DNA of 8,141 nucleotides from positions 1 through 8,141 of the forward strand of contig JBNJEA010000136.1 in NCBI GenBank assembly GCA_051745395.1, given 5' to 3'. The stretch is from JBNJEA01 sp051745395. Its GTDB lineage: Bacteria; Desulfobacterota; Desulfobacteria; Desulfobacterales; Desulfosalsimonadaceae. Position numbers and translations under genes: made by a program. Below the pieces are notes generated by a model. The model was given only the letters and a program-made list of their open reading frames with translations. It ran no database searches and was not told the DNA's origin. Of the stretch, positions 1 through 6,186 are shown in pieces (the stretch's first letter is position 1; each line of letters begins with the position of its first letter).

Positions 1-1
1 C

Positions 2-1330
2 AAGTACTGGCACGTCTGCAAGGTCATGGGACGGGTGGCCAGTCATTTGGCCCTGGAGGTCGGGCTGCAGGTCCATCCCAATATCACGCTCATCGGCGAG
101 GAACTCGCCGATTTCGTCGACACCGAGCGGATCAAAAAAGCCGAGCAGCAAAACACGGTGGACTATACGGCCTACGGCATGACGCTGCGGCACGTATCGC
201 GGCTGATCTGCGACGGCATCGTCCGGCGGGCCGCGGCGGGCAAAAACTACGGCGTGATTGTCATCCCGGAGGGACTGCTTGAGTTTATCAATGAAATCCA
301 AGTGTTTATCATCAAGTTAAACACCATCATCGCCGAGTACAACAAAACCCATGATACGGATTTTCATTCCGATTTTCCCACACTCGACGACAAGCTTGAC
401 TACCTGCGGCGCATGGCCCGGCGCTCCCGGGAAAACCGGACGTTTTCGGTATGGAACACCCGGGACGACGACCTGTTTAACGATATTCCGGCGTTTTTCC
501 AGGAAGGCCTGCTCACCGAACGAGACAGCCACGGCAATTTCAACTTCTCCGCCATGGAAACCGATCGGGTGGTCATGGGATTGGTCCAGGACTACCTTGA
601 CATTTTGTCGGAAAAAGGCATTTACAAAATCGGCATCCCCGCCGACTGGTATCGCCGGAGCCTGGAAAAAGGCGGCCTGGACCCCGATGTTTTCGGCCCG
701 GCCATGTTCCGCAACTACGGCACCAAGGACCATTACCTGCTGGTCAAGGAATCGATTGTTTCCGTAAAGACCTTGAAACAGACGCTGGATCAGTCCGGCG
801 TACTGCAACCAAACGAAGAACTCCCCAAGCCGATTGAAAAGATTTACAGGGCCTCGGTGCCGAAGTTAAAGACCCAGTACCATTTTTACGGCTACGACGG
901 CCGCGGCAACGACCCCACCTGGTTTGACTGCACCTACACCCACAACCTCGGCCACACCGTGTTTTCCCTGATCGCCAACGGGGCCACCGGCCAGATGGCG
1001 GCCATCAACAACCTGGAAAAGGAATTTGAGCGCTGGGACCCTATCGGTATTCCCATCGCCTCCTTGATGCATCTCGAAGAGCGCAGCAGCAAGCTGGCTT
1101 TGGTGCTCGAACGCGCCCTGGTTGATCTGGAATCGCCTGCTTTTCAAGTCTTTGCCGCCATGCGGGAAAAATGGCTGGCCGCCGGCCCCGGCCCGGACTG
1201 CTACCGCCGGCCCGGGCCGATCCGCTACGCCGGCCAGAGCGAAGATGCCCGCCCCCTGACCCTGATCCTAAACGAACTGGGCCGCCAGGAGGCGGAAACG
1301 GCGGATAATCCGGAGGATCTGGCCCAATAA
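2..1330 (+). CDS. pfp: Pyrophosphate-dependent 6-phosphofructokinase, long form (5' truncated by window)
   Basis: This enzyme transfers phosphate reversibly between PPi and fructose 6-phosphate, giving fructose 1,6-bisphosphate and Pi in cytosolic glycolysis/gluconeogenesis. The frame is open from base 2, and the residues before the first ATG (KYWHVCKV) continue the conserved block, so that ATG at 26 is internal and not a start. 442 codons are visible. The MGR motif (visible residues 9-11) and PEG (about 89-91) are the usual fructose-6-phosphate contacts. A charged helical insert follows, and GYDGRG at about 297-302 sits before the FDC...LG...GATGQMA block typical of plant/spirochaete-type long PFPs. 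The N-terminal PPi/Mg-binding part (GGDD-type motif, roughly the first 110 residues of about 550) lies outside the window, so PPi rather than ATP use rests on overall family resemblance. The gene ends 4 bp from the convergent mrp with no terminator between them. Confidence 0.9.
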   Translation, partial: KYWHVCKVMGRVASHLALEVGLQVHPNITLIGEELADFVDTERIKKAEQQNTVDYTAYGMTLRHVSRLICDGIVRRAAAGKNYGVIVIPEGLLEFINEIQVFIIKLNTIIAEYNKTHDTDFHSDFPTLDDKLDYLRRMARRSRENRTFSVWNTRDDDLFNDIPAFFQEGLLTERDSHGNFNFSAMETDRVVMGLVQDYLDILSEKGIYKIGIPADWYRRSLEKGGLDPDVFGPAMFRNYGTKDHYLLVKESIVSVKTLKQTLDQSGVLQPNEELPKPIEKIYRASVPKLKTQYHFYGYDGRGNDPTWFDCTYTHNLGHTVFSLIANGATGQMAAINNLEKEFERWDPIGIPIASLMHLEERSSKLALVLERALVDLESPAFQVFAAMREKWLAAGPGPDCYRRPGPIRYAGQSEDARPLTLILNELGRQEAETADNPEDLAQ

Positions 1331-1334
1331 AAAA

Positions 1335-2195
1335 CTATTTGACCGCGGCCACCTTTTCGCCGATCTGATCGGCAATCGCATGAAACGCCGCAGTCACAGG
1401 CGAATCTGCGTAATCGAGCTGGTAGGCGTTGCCGGCATCGCCGGCCTTGACCAGGTTCGGATCAAAGGGGATCCGGCCCAAAAAAGGCAATCCAAACTCC
1501 CCGGCGGTCTTTTCTCCGCCGCCGGAGCCGAACAGATCGATTTCCTTCCCGCAGTGGGGACAGAGATATCCGCTCATGTTTTCCACAACCCCGAACACCT
1601 GCATTTCCAGTTTTTTGCAGAAGTTGATGGATTTGCGGACGTCGGAAAGGGCAACTTCCTGGGGTGTGGTGACAATAATGGCCCGGGCGTCGTTGATGGT
1701 TTGACCGACGCTCATCGGTTCATCGCCGGTACCCGGCGGGGAGTCGACTAACAGCACGTCGAGATCCCCCCAGTCCACATCGGCTATAAACTGGGTAATG
1801 GCCGAATGTTTCAGGGGCCCGCGCCAGATGACGGCAGCGTCTTTGTCCGGCATCACGGCCTCGATGGAGATGGCCGAAAGTTTATCGGAATAGCGCAGCG
1901 GCGCCAGTTTTTCGCCGGTGCTGCCGGCCATCACACCGCTCAATCCCAGCATGCGGGGCACATCCGGACCATGCACATCCACGTCCATGATCCCCACCTT
2001 GTAGCCCTTTTCGGCCAGGGCCATGGCCAGGTTCACCGAAACGCTGGTCTTGCCGACGCCGCCCTTGCCGCTCATGACCAGAAACTTCTGCTTGATTTTA
2101 GACAGGGCCTGCTTGACCGATTCTTCCTGCTGCTGTTGCTGTGCCTGTTGTTGCTGTTGCTGTGCGCTGCAACCACTGCCTTGACTTTCACTCAT
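1335..2195 (-). CDS. mrp: Mrp/NBP35-family P-loop ATPase, Fe-S cluster carrier
   Basis: Cytosolic dimeric ATPase of the Mrp/ApbC/NBP35 family that carries and delivers [4Fe-4S] clusters. 286 aa. Visible motifs are the deviant Walker A GKGGVGKT (43-50), DVDVHGPD (71-78), the DSPPGTGDE block (151-159), and the cluster-ligating pair C212-P-H-C215, followed by a Gly-rich FGSGGGEKTA stretch. The ATG at 2195 is supported by an AAAGAGGAG ribosome site ending 6 nt upstream. The N-terminus is odd. Where many relatives carry a Cys-rich segment, this one has a single Cys (C9) followed by a glutamine tract (Q12-Q17, Ala, Q19-Q23) encoded by mixed CAG/CAA codons. It lies downstream of the DUF134 gene on the same strand, but a 363-bp gap holding a repeat element separates them, so it may need its own promoter. 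I saw no convincing -35/-10. Confidence 0.93.
   Translation of the reverse strand: MSESQGSGCSAQQQQQQAQQQQQEESVKQALSKIKQKFLVMSGKGGVGKTSVSVNLAMALAEKGYKVGIMDVDVHGPDVPRMLGLSGVMAGSTGEKLAPLRYSDKLSAISIEAVMPDKDAAVIWRGPLKHSAITQFIADVDWGDLDVLLVDSPPGTGDEPMSVGQTINDARAIIVTTPQEVALSDVRKSINFCKKLEMQVFGVVENMSGYLCPHCGKEIDLFGSGGGEKTAGEFGLPFLGRIPFDPNLVKAGDAGNAYQLDYADSPVTAAFHAIADQIGEKVAAVK
2127..2162 (-). repeat. Imperfect CAG/CAA tract encoding polyglutamine in Mrp
   Basis: Twelve codons of the mrp N-terminus (residues 12-23) read as six Gln, one Ala and five Gln. They use interspersed CAG and CAA codons, so this is a cryptic rather than a pure trinucleotide repeat. It could vary in length by slippage, although the mixed codons should damp that. 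It lies between the single N-terminal Cys and the ATPase domain. Confidence 0.85.
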
Positions 2196-2238
2196 GGTGG
2201 ACTCCTCTTTACTGCCTGACGGATATGGTTAAATAAAA

Positions 2239-2458
2239 TCTGGTTATCCGGAAAATTCCAGTTCCCCAAAAAACATCCCTACGTCCGTCATGCCCGCGAA
2301 GGCGGGCATCCATTTTCCAAGTAGCATGAAAACCCTGGATGCCTGCCTCCGCAGGCATGACAGACGTAGCAAGTCGCTCTTTTTGTTAATTCTCGGCGAT
2401 TCATAATGCCTTTATTCAGCACACAAAATCTCTAACTGGAATATTTCGAATAACCACA
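2239..2458. mobile_element. MITE-like non-coding element with terminal inverted repeats
   Basis: A 220-bp element with no coding capacity fills most of the mrp/DUF134 gap. Its ends are inverted repeats: 2241-2263 and the reverse complement of 2434-2456 agree at 20 of 23 positions (shared start TGGTTAT, shared end ATTCCAGTT). Extended by two bases each side, the element is flanked by AAATAAAA at 2231-2238 and again at 2459-2466, which fits an 8-bp target duplication, although AT-rich flanks make chance matches easier. Inside is a separate palindromic core (2280-2368). Without the element and one duplication, the spacing between the DUF134 stop and the mrp start would be about 135 bp. No transposase is nearby, so mobilisation in trans is inferred. 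Confidence 0.7.
2280..2368. repeat. Palindromic repeat core, copy 1 (REP/REPIN-like)
   Basis: The left arm has GTCATGCCCGCGAAGG (from 2287), itself a hairpin with GCGGGCATCC. The right arm (2337-2361) is GGATGCC...GGCATGAC, the inverse of the left. Outer bases TACGTC (2280-2285) are mirrored by GACGTA (2363-2368). The two arms form a two-hairpin, REPIN-like arrangement around a spacer that contains TTTCCAAG. Two related cores occur at 6003-6094 and 6278-6385. Confidence 0.85.
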
Positions 2459-2558
2459 AAATAAAAATATGCGCTATATGACATTTCAACCTGCAACAGA
2501 CGCGTTTTTTCGGAAACCGCTTCCTGGTATCAGCCGAATTTGAGGATCCATGCAGCTC

Positions 2559-2981
2559 TTACCCGTTCCGGGTTGGGGCCCGTTCAATTTCTTCGCGGCC
2601 GCATTCCGGGCAAGCTCCCGGGCGAACGGTGCCGCAGTCTTCGTCCCACTGGTGACTGCAGTGACGGCAGACAAACAATCGCTGGCCTTCTATAAAATGG
2701 TAACTGCCACCTTCGATCCGTATGGCCTTGCCGTTGATTAAGGCATCTGCGACGGTTTTGCGGGCCCGTTCAATGATGCGGCCGAATGTGGCCCGGGATA
2801 CGCCCATTTCACCGCCCGCGGCCTCATGGGAAAGCCCCTCGTAATCGGCCAGCCGGAGGGCTTCGCATTCATCGACGGTCAATACGCTTTCCACGAGTTC
2901 AAACATGGGGATACCGCGGGGCTTGAAATAGCTTACATCCGGATTATGCGAAACAATCCGTTTTTTGTGTGGTCTTCCCAT
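2559..2981 (-). CDS. DUF134 (UPF0251) family helix-turn-helix protein with C-terminal zinc ribbon
   Basis: Small predicted DNA-binding protein, 140 aa. The N-terminus (MGRPHKKR, then FKPRGIP at about 19-25, VDECEALRLADYEGLSHEAA at about 36-55, and MGVSRATFGRIIERARKTVADAL at about 59-81) matches the DUF134 family, whose helix-turn-helix resembles sigma-factor region 4. After the GGSYHF end of that domain comes a tail with C105-x2-C108 and C124-x2-C127, a probable zinc ribbon that many plain DUF134 proteins lack. The ATG at 2981 follows an AAGGAAGG ribosome site. The gene has its own promoter (3015-3043) with a palindrome at the expected start site, so autoregulation is a reasonable inference. 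DUF134 genes are, as I recall, often near Mrp and NifX/NifB-like genes, which suits the mrp gene downstream. The regulated targets are not known from the sequence. Confidence 0.88.
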   Translation of the reverse strand: MGRPHKKRIVSHNPDVSYFKPRGIPMFELVESVLTVDECEALRLADYEGLSHEAAGGEMGVSRATFGRIIERARKTVADALINGKAIRIEGGSYHFIEGQRLFVCRHCSHQWDEDCGTVRPGACPECGREEIERAPTRNG

Positions 2982-2993
2982 ACACCTTCCTTA

Positions 2994-3009
2994 TTGAGCA
3001 TATACTCAA
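2994..3009. promoter_or_regulatory. Palindrome TTGAGCATATACTCAA, candidate operator of the DUF134 gene
   Basis: Near-perfect 16-bp dyad (one mismatched pair) lying just downstream of the -10 region and about 12 bp upstream of the DUF134 start codon. That is where a repressor would block initiation. The 15-mer TGAGCATATWCTCAA recurs at 4507-4521 in the hisD/serC divergent region. Binding by the DUF134 protein is inference. Confidence 0.55.
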
Positions 3010-3014
3010 AAATT

Positions 3015-3043
3015 AAAATATAAACACCCCCTCCTGTTGTCAA
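3015..3043 (-). promoter_or_regulatory. Sigma70-type promoter for the DUF134 gene
   Basis: On the minus strand a perfect TTGACA (3038-3043) is followed by an AT-rich -10. The best choices are TATTTT (3015-3020, 17-bp spacer) or TATATT (3017-3022, 15-bp spacer). Initiation would fall at about 3008, inside the palindrome. This places an independent transcription start between hisD and the DUF134 gene. Confidence 0.6.
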
Positions 3044-3092
3044 GGGCAAATCCGAAACAAACCGAATTCATTGGCGCCACTGCAAAACGGAA

Positions 3093-4400
3093 TCATTTTT
3101 TATCCGTCAGCCGCAGCTTCACCGATGCGGCATGCGCCCCCAGCCCCTCGGTTTCGGCAAGGCGGATCACATCGTCGGCTTCCTTTCCAAAAGCATCGGC
3201 CGTGTAATAGACCAGGCTGGACTGTTTCATGAAACAATCCACGGAAAGCGCCGATGAAAACCGGGCGGTACCGCCGGTGGGCAACACGTGATTCGGCCCG
3301 GCCATGTAATCGCCGACCGGCTCCGGGGTATAGGCCCCCATGAAAATGGCACCGGCGTTGCGGATGGCACCGAGTAAAGCAAAAGGATCGGTTACCTGCA
3401 ATTCCAGATGCTCCGGCGCGATCCGATTGGCCAGGGCAACGGCGGTATCAATGTCTTCTACTACCAGGATGCCGCCATAGTTGGCAAGGGCCTGCTCGGC
3501 TATGGCCTTGCGCGGCAGCGCCGCAAGCTGCCGATCCAACGCGGCGGCCACCGATTCGGCAAGCGTTTTGGAGTCGGTGATCAAAATGGCAGACGACAAC
3601 GCGTCGTGTTCGGCCTGGGACAAAAGATCGGCGGCAATGTGGGCGGATTCTGCCCGGCTGTCGGCAATCACGGTAATTTCACTCGGCCCGGCAAGCATGT
3701 CAATGCCCACCGTTCCGGACAGGATCTTTTTGGCCAAAGTCACGTAAATATTGCCCGGCCCCACAATCACATCCACCGGCGCCATCGTCTGGGTCCCGAA
3801 CGCCAGTCCGGCAACGGCCCAGGCGCTGCCCACCTTGTAAATCACGTCAATGCCCACAGTTTTGGCGGCCACCAGCAGATGCGGATTGATCCCGCCATCG
3901 GCCATGGGGGGCGTCACCATGGCCACTTGCTCCACGCCGGCAATCCGGGCCGGGATGGCGCCCATCAGCACCGAGGATACCAGCGGCGTCATGCCGCCCT
4001 TGGCACCGGGCACGTAAATGCCGGCCGCCCGCACCGGGTTGACCATCTGGCCGAGGATAACCCCGGGCCGCGGGGTATCAAACCAGGAGTTTTTCACCTG
4101 CCGGCGATGAAAGGATTCGATCTGTTCGGCCGACCGCGCCAGGGCCTTTCGAAAATCCCCGTCCACCAGCTTTTCCGCGGCTTCGATTTCCCCATCCCCG
4201 ACGATCAGGTTTTCGGCCGCCATATCCGGGGCGTCAAACCGATGCGTATAATCCATCAGGGCCGCATCCCCACGTGTTTTGACCTCTGTAATAATTTCGG
4301 AAACCGCGGCGTAGTCCTCGGCCCCGTATTCCATCCCCCGGCCGATAACGGCCCGGATCCGGTCTTCAGCGGCTTGGGACGGATAAGCAAGCAAATCCAT
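3093..4400 (-). CDS. hisD: Histidinol dehydrogenase
   Basis: Zinc enzyme that catalyses the last two steps of histidine synthesis, oxidising L-histidinol to L-histidine with two NAD+ through an enzyme-bound aldehyde. 435 aa, normal family length. All expected active-site residues are visible: zinc ligands Q262 and H265 (in SQAEHD), D364 (VGDYMAGPNHVLPT) and H423 (GLGAHAAS), and catalytic E330-H331 (APEHLEL). The family signature runs about 232-265. The ATG at 4400 has a CGGAG ribosome site about 8 nt upstream. No other his gene is in the window, so hisD is separated from any his operon here. It is divergent from serC, and the next gene downstream (DUF134) has its own promoter, so hisD may be monocistronic. 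I saw no clear terminator after it. Confidence 0.98.
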   Translation of the reverse strand: MDLLAYPSQAAEDRIRAVIGRGMEYGAEDYAAVSEIITEVKTRGDAALMDYTHRFDAPDMAAENLIVGDGEIEAAEKLVDGDFRKALARSAEQIESFHRRQVKNSWFDTPRPGVILGQMVNPVRAAGIYVPGAKGGMTPLVSSVLMGAIPARIAGVEQVAMVTPPMADGGINPHLLVAAKTVGIDVIYKVGSAWAVAGLAFGTQTMAPVDVIVGPGNIYVTLAKKILSGTVGIDMLAGPSEITVIADSRAESAHIAADLLSQAEHDALSSAILITDSKTLAESVAAALDRQLAALPRKAIAEQALANYGGILVVEDIDTAVALANRIAPEHLELQVTDPFALLGAIRNAGAIFMGAYTPEPVGDYMAGPNHVLPTGGTARFSSALSVDCFMKQSSLVYYTADAFGKEADDVIRLAETEGLGAHAASVKLRLTDKK

Positions 4401-4421
4401 TGTCTATCTCCGTGAAGAAGG

Positions 4422-4465
4422 TGTAAGGTTTAGGGTTTAGGGTTTGAGATGTAAGGTCTAAACCC
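4422..4465. repeat. TTTAGGG heptads with inverted and direct repeats in the hisD leader
   Basis: Two tandem TTTAGGG units (4429-4442) plus a partial third (TTTGAG) are flanked by direct repeats of TGTAAGG (4422-4428 and 4450-4456). GGGTTTAG (4433-4440) is the inverse of CTAAACCC (4458-4465). If hisD transcription starts at about 4463, this forms the first 40 or so bases of its leader and could fold as a hairpin. The plant-telomere-like unit is a resemblance only. Confidence 0.6.
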
Positions 4466-4469
4466 CTCT

Positions 4470-4498
4470 TTCTTATGGCAAATGCCGCGGATTGTCAA
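4470..4498 (-). promoter_or_regulatory. Candidate sigma70-type promoter for hisD
   Basis: On the minus strand TTGACA (4493-4498) is followed after 17 bp by TAAGAA (4470-4475). The -35 is perfect and the -10 weak (three of six matches). The start would be at about 4463, giving a leader of about 60 nt. The shared palindrome (4507-4521) lies just upstream of this -35. Confidence 0.5.
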
Positions 4499-4506
4499 TG
4501 CCCAAG

Positions 4507-4521
4507 TGAGCATATTCTCAA
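4507..4521. promoter_or_regulatory. Second copy of the TGAGCATATWCTCAA palindrome, between divergent hisD and serC promoters
   Basis: TGAGCATATTCTCAA matches the DUF134 promoter palindrome (2995-3009) at 14 of 15 bases. It is centred between the -35 of hisD (4493-4498, minus) and the -35 of serC (4528-4533, plus), about 8 and 6 bp from each. One bound factor could thus act on both genes. The DUF134 protein is the natural candidate, but that is inference. Confidence 0.5.
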
Positions 4522-4527
4522 TTATCA

Positions 4528-4556
4528 TTGACTTTTATTTTTTTCTCTGTCATAAT
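4528..4556 (+). promoter_or_regulatory. Sigma70-type promoter for serC
   Basis: TTGACT (4528-4533), a 17-bp T-rich spacer and CATAAT (4551-4556) give five of six matches in each hexamer. The start would be at about 4563, leaving an unusually long serC leader of about 245 nt that contains the foldable stretch at 4591-4714. Confidence 0.65.
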
Positions 4557-4590
4557 TATTAATTTAATTTTCCGGACTTACCCCGTCGGC

Positions 4591-4714
4591 TCCGGTAACG
4601 GACGAGTCGTCGACTTATTTTTCTATTCTCGTCTCGCGCAAAACCGCCATGAGCGCCAAGGATGGCTTTGAAACTTTGCGTATTTGGCGCGAAAATGCAA
4701 TGGCCGTTACTGGA
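4591..4714. other. Nested inverted repeats in the serC leader (structured leader or degenerate palindromic repeat)
   Basis: Outer arms TCCGGTAACGG (4591-4601) and CCGTTACTGGA (4704-4714) are complementary at 10 of 11 positions. Inner arms TCGCGCAAA (4634-4642) and TTTGGCGCGA (4683-4692) pair with one bulge. Between them GCCA-AGGA-TGGC can form a small hairpin. The inner part, with its CGCCAAG and CTTTGCGT words, resembles degraded intergenic repeats common in this kind of genome. No riboswitch class that I know fits, and there is no terminator-like T-run before the serC ribosome site. Confidence 0.4.
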
Positions 4715-4808
4715 ATAAAGCCGGATAACCGGATGTCATTTTTACGGATTGATTAATTTGCTTGCTGAACTCGGCAAAGAAACCCATAGATGAAATGGAG
4801 GCGTTTAG

Positions 4809-5897
4809 ATGTCAGAAAATCGAATTCACAACTTCAATGCCGGCCCCGCGGCCCTTCCGGAACCCGTATTAAAAGAAATCCAGAAATCGACATGGAATCA
4901 TGCCAATACCGGCATGTCCATCATGGAAATCAGCCACCGGTCCAAACCGTTCGATGATATCATCAACGATGCCGTGGCCCGCACCAAGCGCCTGCTCAAT
5001 ATCGGCGACGACTACCAGGTGCTGTTTTTACAGGGCGGGGCGAGCATGCAGTTTGCCATGGTCCCCATGAATTTTCTGGCCGAAGGCCGAAAGGCGGATT
5101 ACGTCAACACGGGCACATGGTCGACCAAGGCCATCAAGGAAGCCAAGATCCAGAACAAAGCCCACCAGGTCGTGGCATCGTCCGAGGATCGCGATTTTGC
5201 CTATATCCCCAAAAACATTGCTTTCAATCCAGATGCCACCTATGTCCACATCACATCCAATAACACCATCAAGGGCACCCAGTGGCCGCAATTTCCGGAC
5301 ACCGGCAACGTGCCCATCGTATCAGACATGTCTTCCGACATTATGTGCCGGCCCCTGGACATGAAAAAATTCGGCATGATCTACGCCGGCGCCCAGAAAA
5401 ATATCGGCCCGGCCGGGGTGTGTCTGGCCGTGATCCGCAAGGACATGCTGGATTTAATTCCGGACGGCCTGCCGTCGATGCTCGATTACAAAACATACGT
5501 GGACAAAAATTCCATGTACAATACACCGCCCTGTATCGGGGTCTATGCGATCCAGCTCGTGCTCAAGTGGCTGGAAGAAACCATCGGCGGCCTGGCCGAA
5601 ATGGAAAAGATCAACCGGAAAAAGGCGGACATGCTCTACGGGTTTTTCGATAACAGCAGTTTTTACCGGGGAACGGCCGATGCGGACAGCCGCTCCATGA
5701 TGAACGTCACTTTCCGGCTGCCCACAGAGGACCTGGAAAAGCAGTTTATCGAACAGGCAACCCAAAGCGGCTTTGGCGGCCTGAAGGGCCATCGATCCGT
5801 GGGCGGTTGCCGGGCATCGATTTACAATGCAACCCCCATTGAATCCATCGAGGCCCTGCTCGAATTCATGAAACAATTCGAAAAAGCAAACGGATAG
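4809..5897 (+). CDS. serC: Phosphoserine aminotransferase
   Basis: PLP-dependent class V aminotransferase that converts 3-phosphohydroxypyruvate and glutamate to O-phospho-L-serine and 2-oxoglutarate in serine synthesis. In many bacteria it also transaminates the 4-phosphohydroxythreonine precursor for PLP synthesis. 362 aa, normal length. Visible features are NFNAGPAALP (8-17), the cofactor-phosphate contact GGAS (76-79), W104, the D173 region (VSDMSSD), the Schiff-base lysine K197 in YAGAQKNIGPAG, and the substrate phosphate-binding GLKGHRSVGGCRAS (324-337). The ATG at 4809 follows TGGAGG (4796-4801) with 7-nt spacing. serA is not in the window, so the gene appears monocistronic, with its own promoter and terminator. 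Its divergent partner is hisD. Confidence 0.98.
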   Translation: MSENRIHNFNAGPAALPEPVLKEIQKSTWNHANTGMSIMEISHRSKPFDDIINDAVARTKRLLNIGDDYQVLFLQGGASMQFAMVPMNFLAEGRKADYVNTGTWSTKAIKEAKIQNKAHQVVASSEDRDFAYIPKNIAFNPDATYVHITSNNTIKGTQWPQFPDTGNVPIVSDMSSDIMCRPLDMKKFGMIYAGAQKNIGPAGVCLAVIRKDMLDLIPDGLPSMLDYKTYVDKNSMYNTPPCIGVYAIQLVLKWLEETIGGLAEMEKINRKKADMLYGFFDNSSFYRGTADADSRSMMNVTFRLPTEDLEKQFIEQATQSGFGGLKGHRSVGGCRASIYNATPIESIEALLEFMKQFEKANG

Positions 5898-5932
5898 ATC
5901 GCCAATTCAGTTCGTTTGTTTTGACAAAGCAT

Positions 5933-5965
5933 AAACCGGTGCGGGGCGTCCGCACCGGTTTTTTT
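5933..5965 (+). terminator. Rho-independent terminator of serC
   Basis: Perfect 12-bp stem AAACCGGTGCGG (5933-5944) / CCGCACCGGTTT (5950-5961), a 5-nt loop and a run of seven T (5959-5965), 35 bp after the serC stop codon. Confidence 0.93.
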
Positions 5966-5976
5966 GTTTATGAGGC

Positions 5977-6163
5977 TACGTAACTCGACAGTCCAAAGTT
6001 CTGTCATTCCTGCGAAGGCAGGTCTCAGTTCAAGGCTTTCGCCGCAATCTATAACTCACCGATTATTCTGGATTCCCGCCTTCGCGGGAATGACTTCGAG
6101 AGACAATGCGGTTTCTTTTTAAAATCAACAACTTAAACAAAACTTTTAACTGTCAAGTACGTA
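5977..6163. repeat. MITE-like palindromic element with a second type of terminal inverted repeat
   Basis: Non-coding 187-bp stretch. The left end (from 5977, TACGTAACTCGACAG, then AAAGTT) is mirrored by the right end (to 6163, CTGTCAAGTACGTA preceded by AACTTTT). With one gap the two ends agree at about 20 of 25 positions. TACGTA at both edges is self-palindromic, so it may be part of the repeat or a 6-bp target duplication. Inside is the same kind of core as in the element at 2239-2458: GTCATTCCTGCGAAGGCAGG (6003-6022) inverted against 6070-6094. The ends are unrelated to those of the first element. Confidence 0.6.
6003..6094. repeat. Palindromic repeat core, copy 2
   Basis: Left arm GTCATTCCTGCGAAGGCAGG (6003-6022). 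The right arm GGATTCCCGCC...GGGAATGAC (6070-6094) is the inverse and is itself a perfect small hairpin around TTCG. This copy is the ATTCC subtype, against ATGCC in copies 1 and 3. The spacer is unlike the other two. Confidence 0.82.
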
Positions 6164-6186
6164 ATAATCCAGTGCATATTGATTGA

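Noticed and set aside
2486..2674. 62-codon minus-strand frame overlapping the 3' end of the DUF134 gene
   Set aside because: It overlaps the zinc-ribbon coding sequence in another frame and has no motif or ribosome site. The CxxC pattern shows which frame is real.
3408..4415. 335-codon plus-strand open frame antisense to hisD
   Set aside because: It is entirely opposite a gene with all catalytic residues. The composition (His, Gly, Arg) is typical of a shadow frame, and there is no ribosome site.
4422..4465. True telomeric or eukaryotic sequence
   Set aside because: Only two full heptads, embedded between bacterial genes and within a bacterial promoter leader.
4563..4808. A known riboswitch or T-box upstream of serC
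   Set aside because: No T-box consensus, no recognised SAM or glycine riboswitch core and no terminator hairpin before the ribosome site. Only unspecific inverted repeats are visible.
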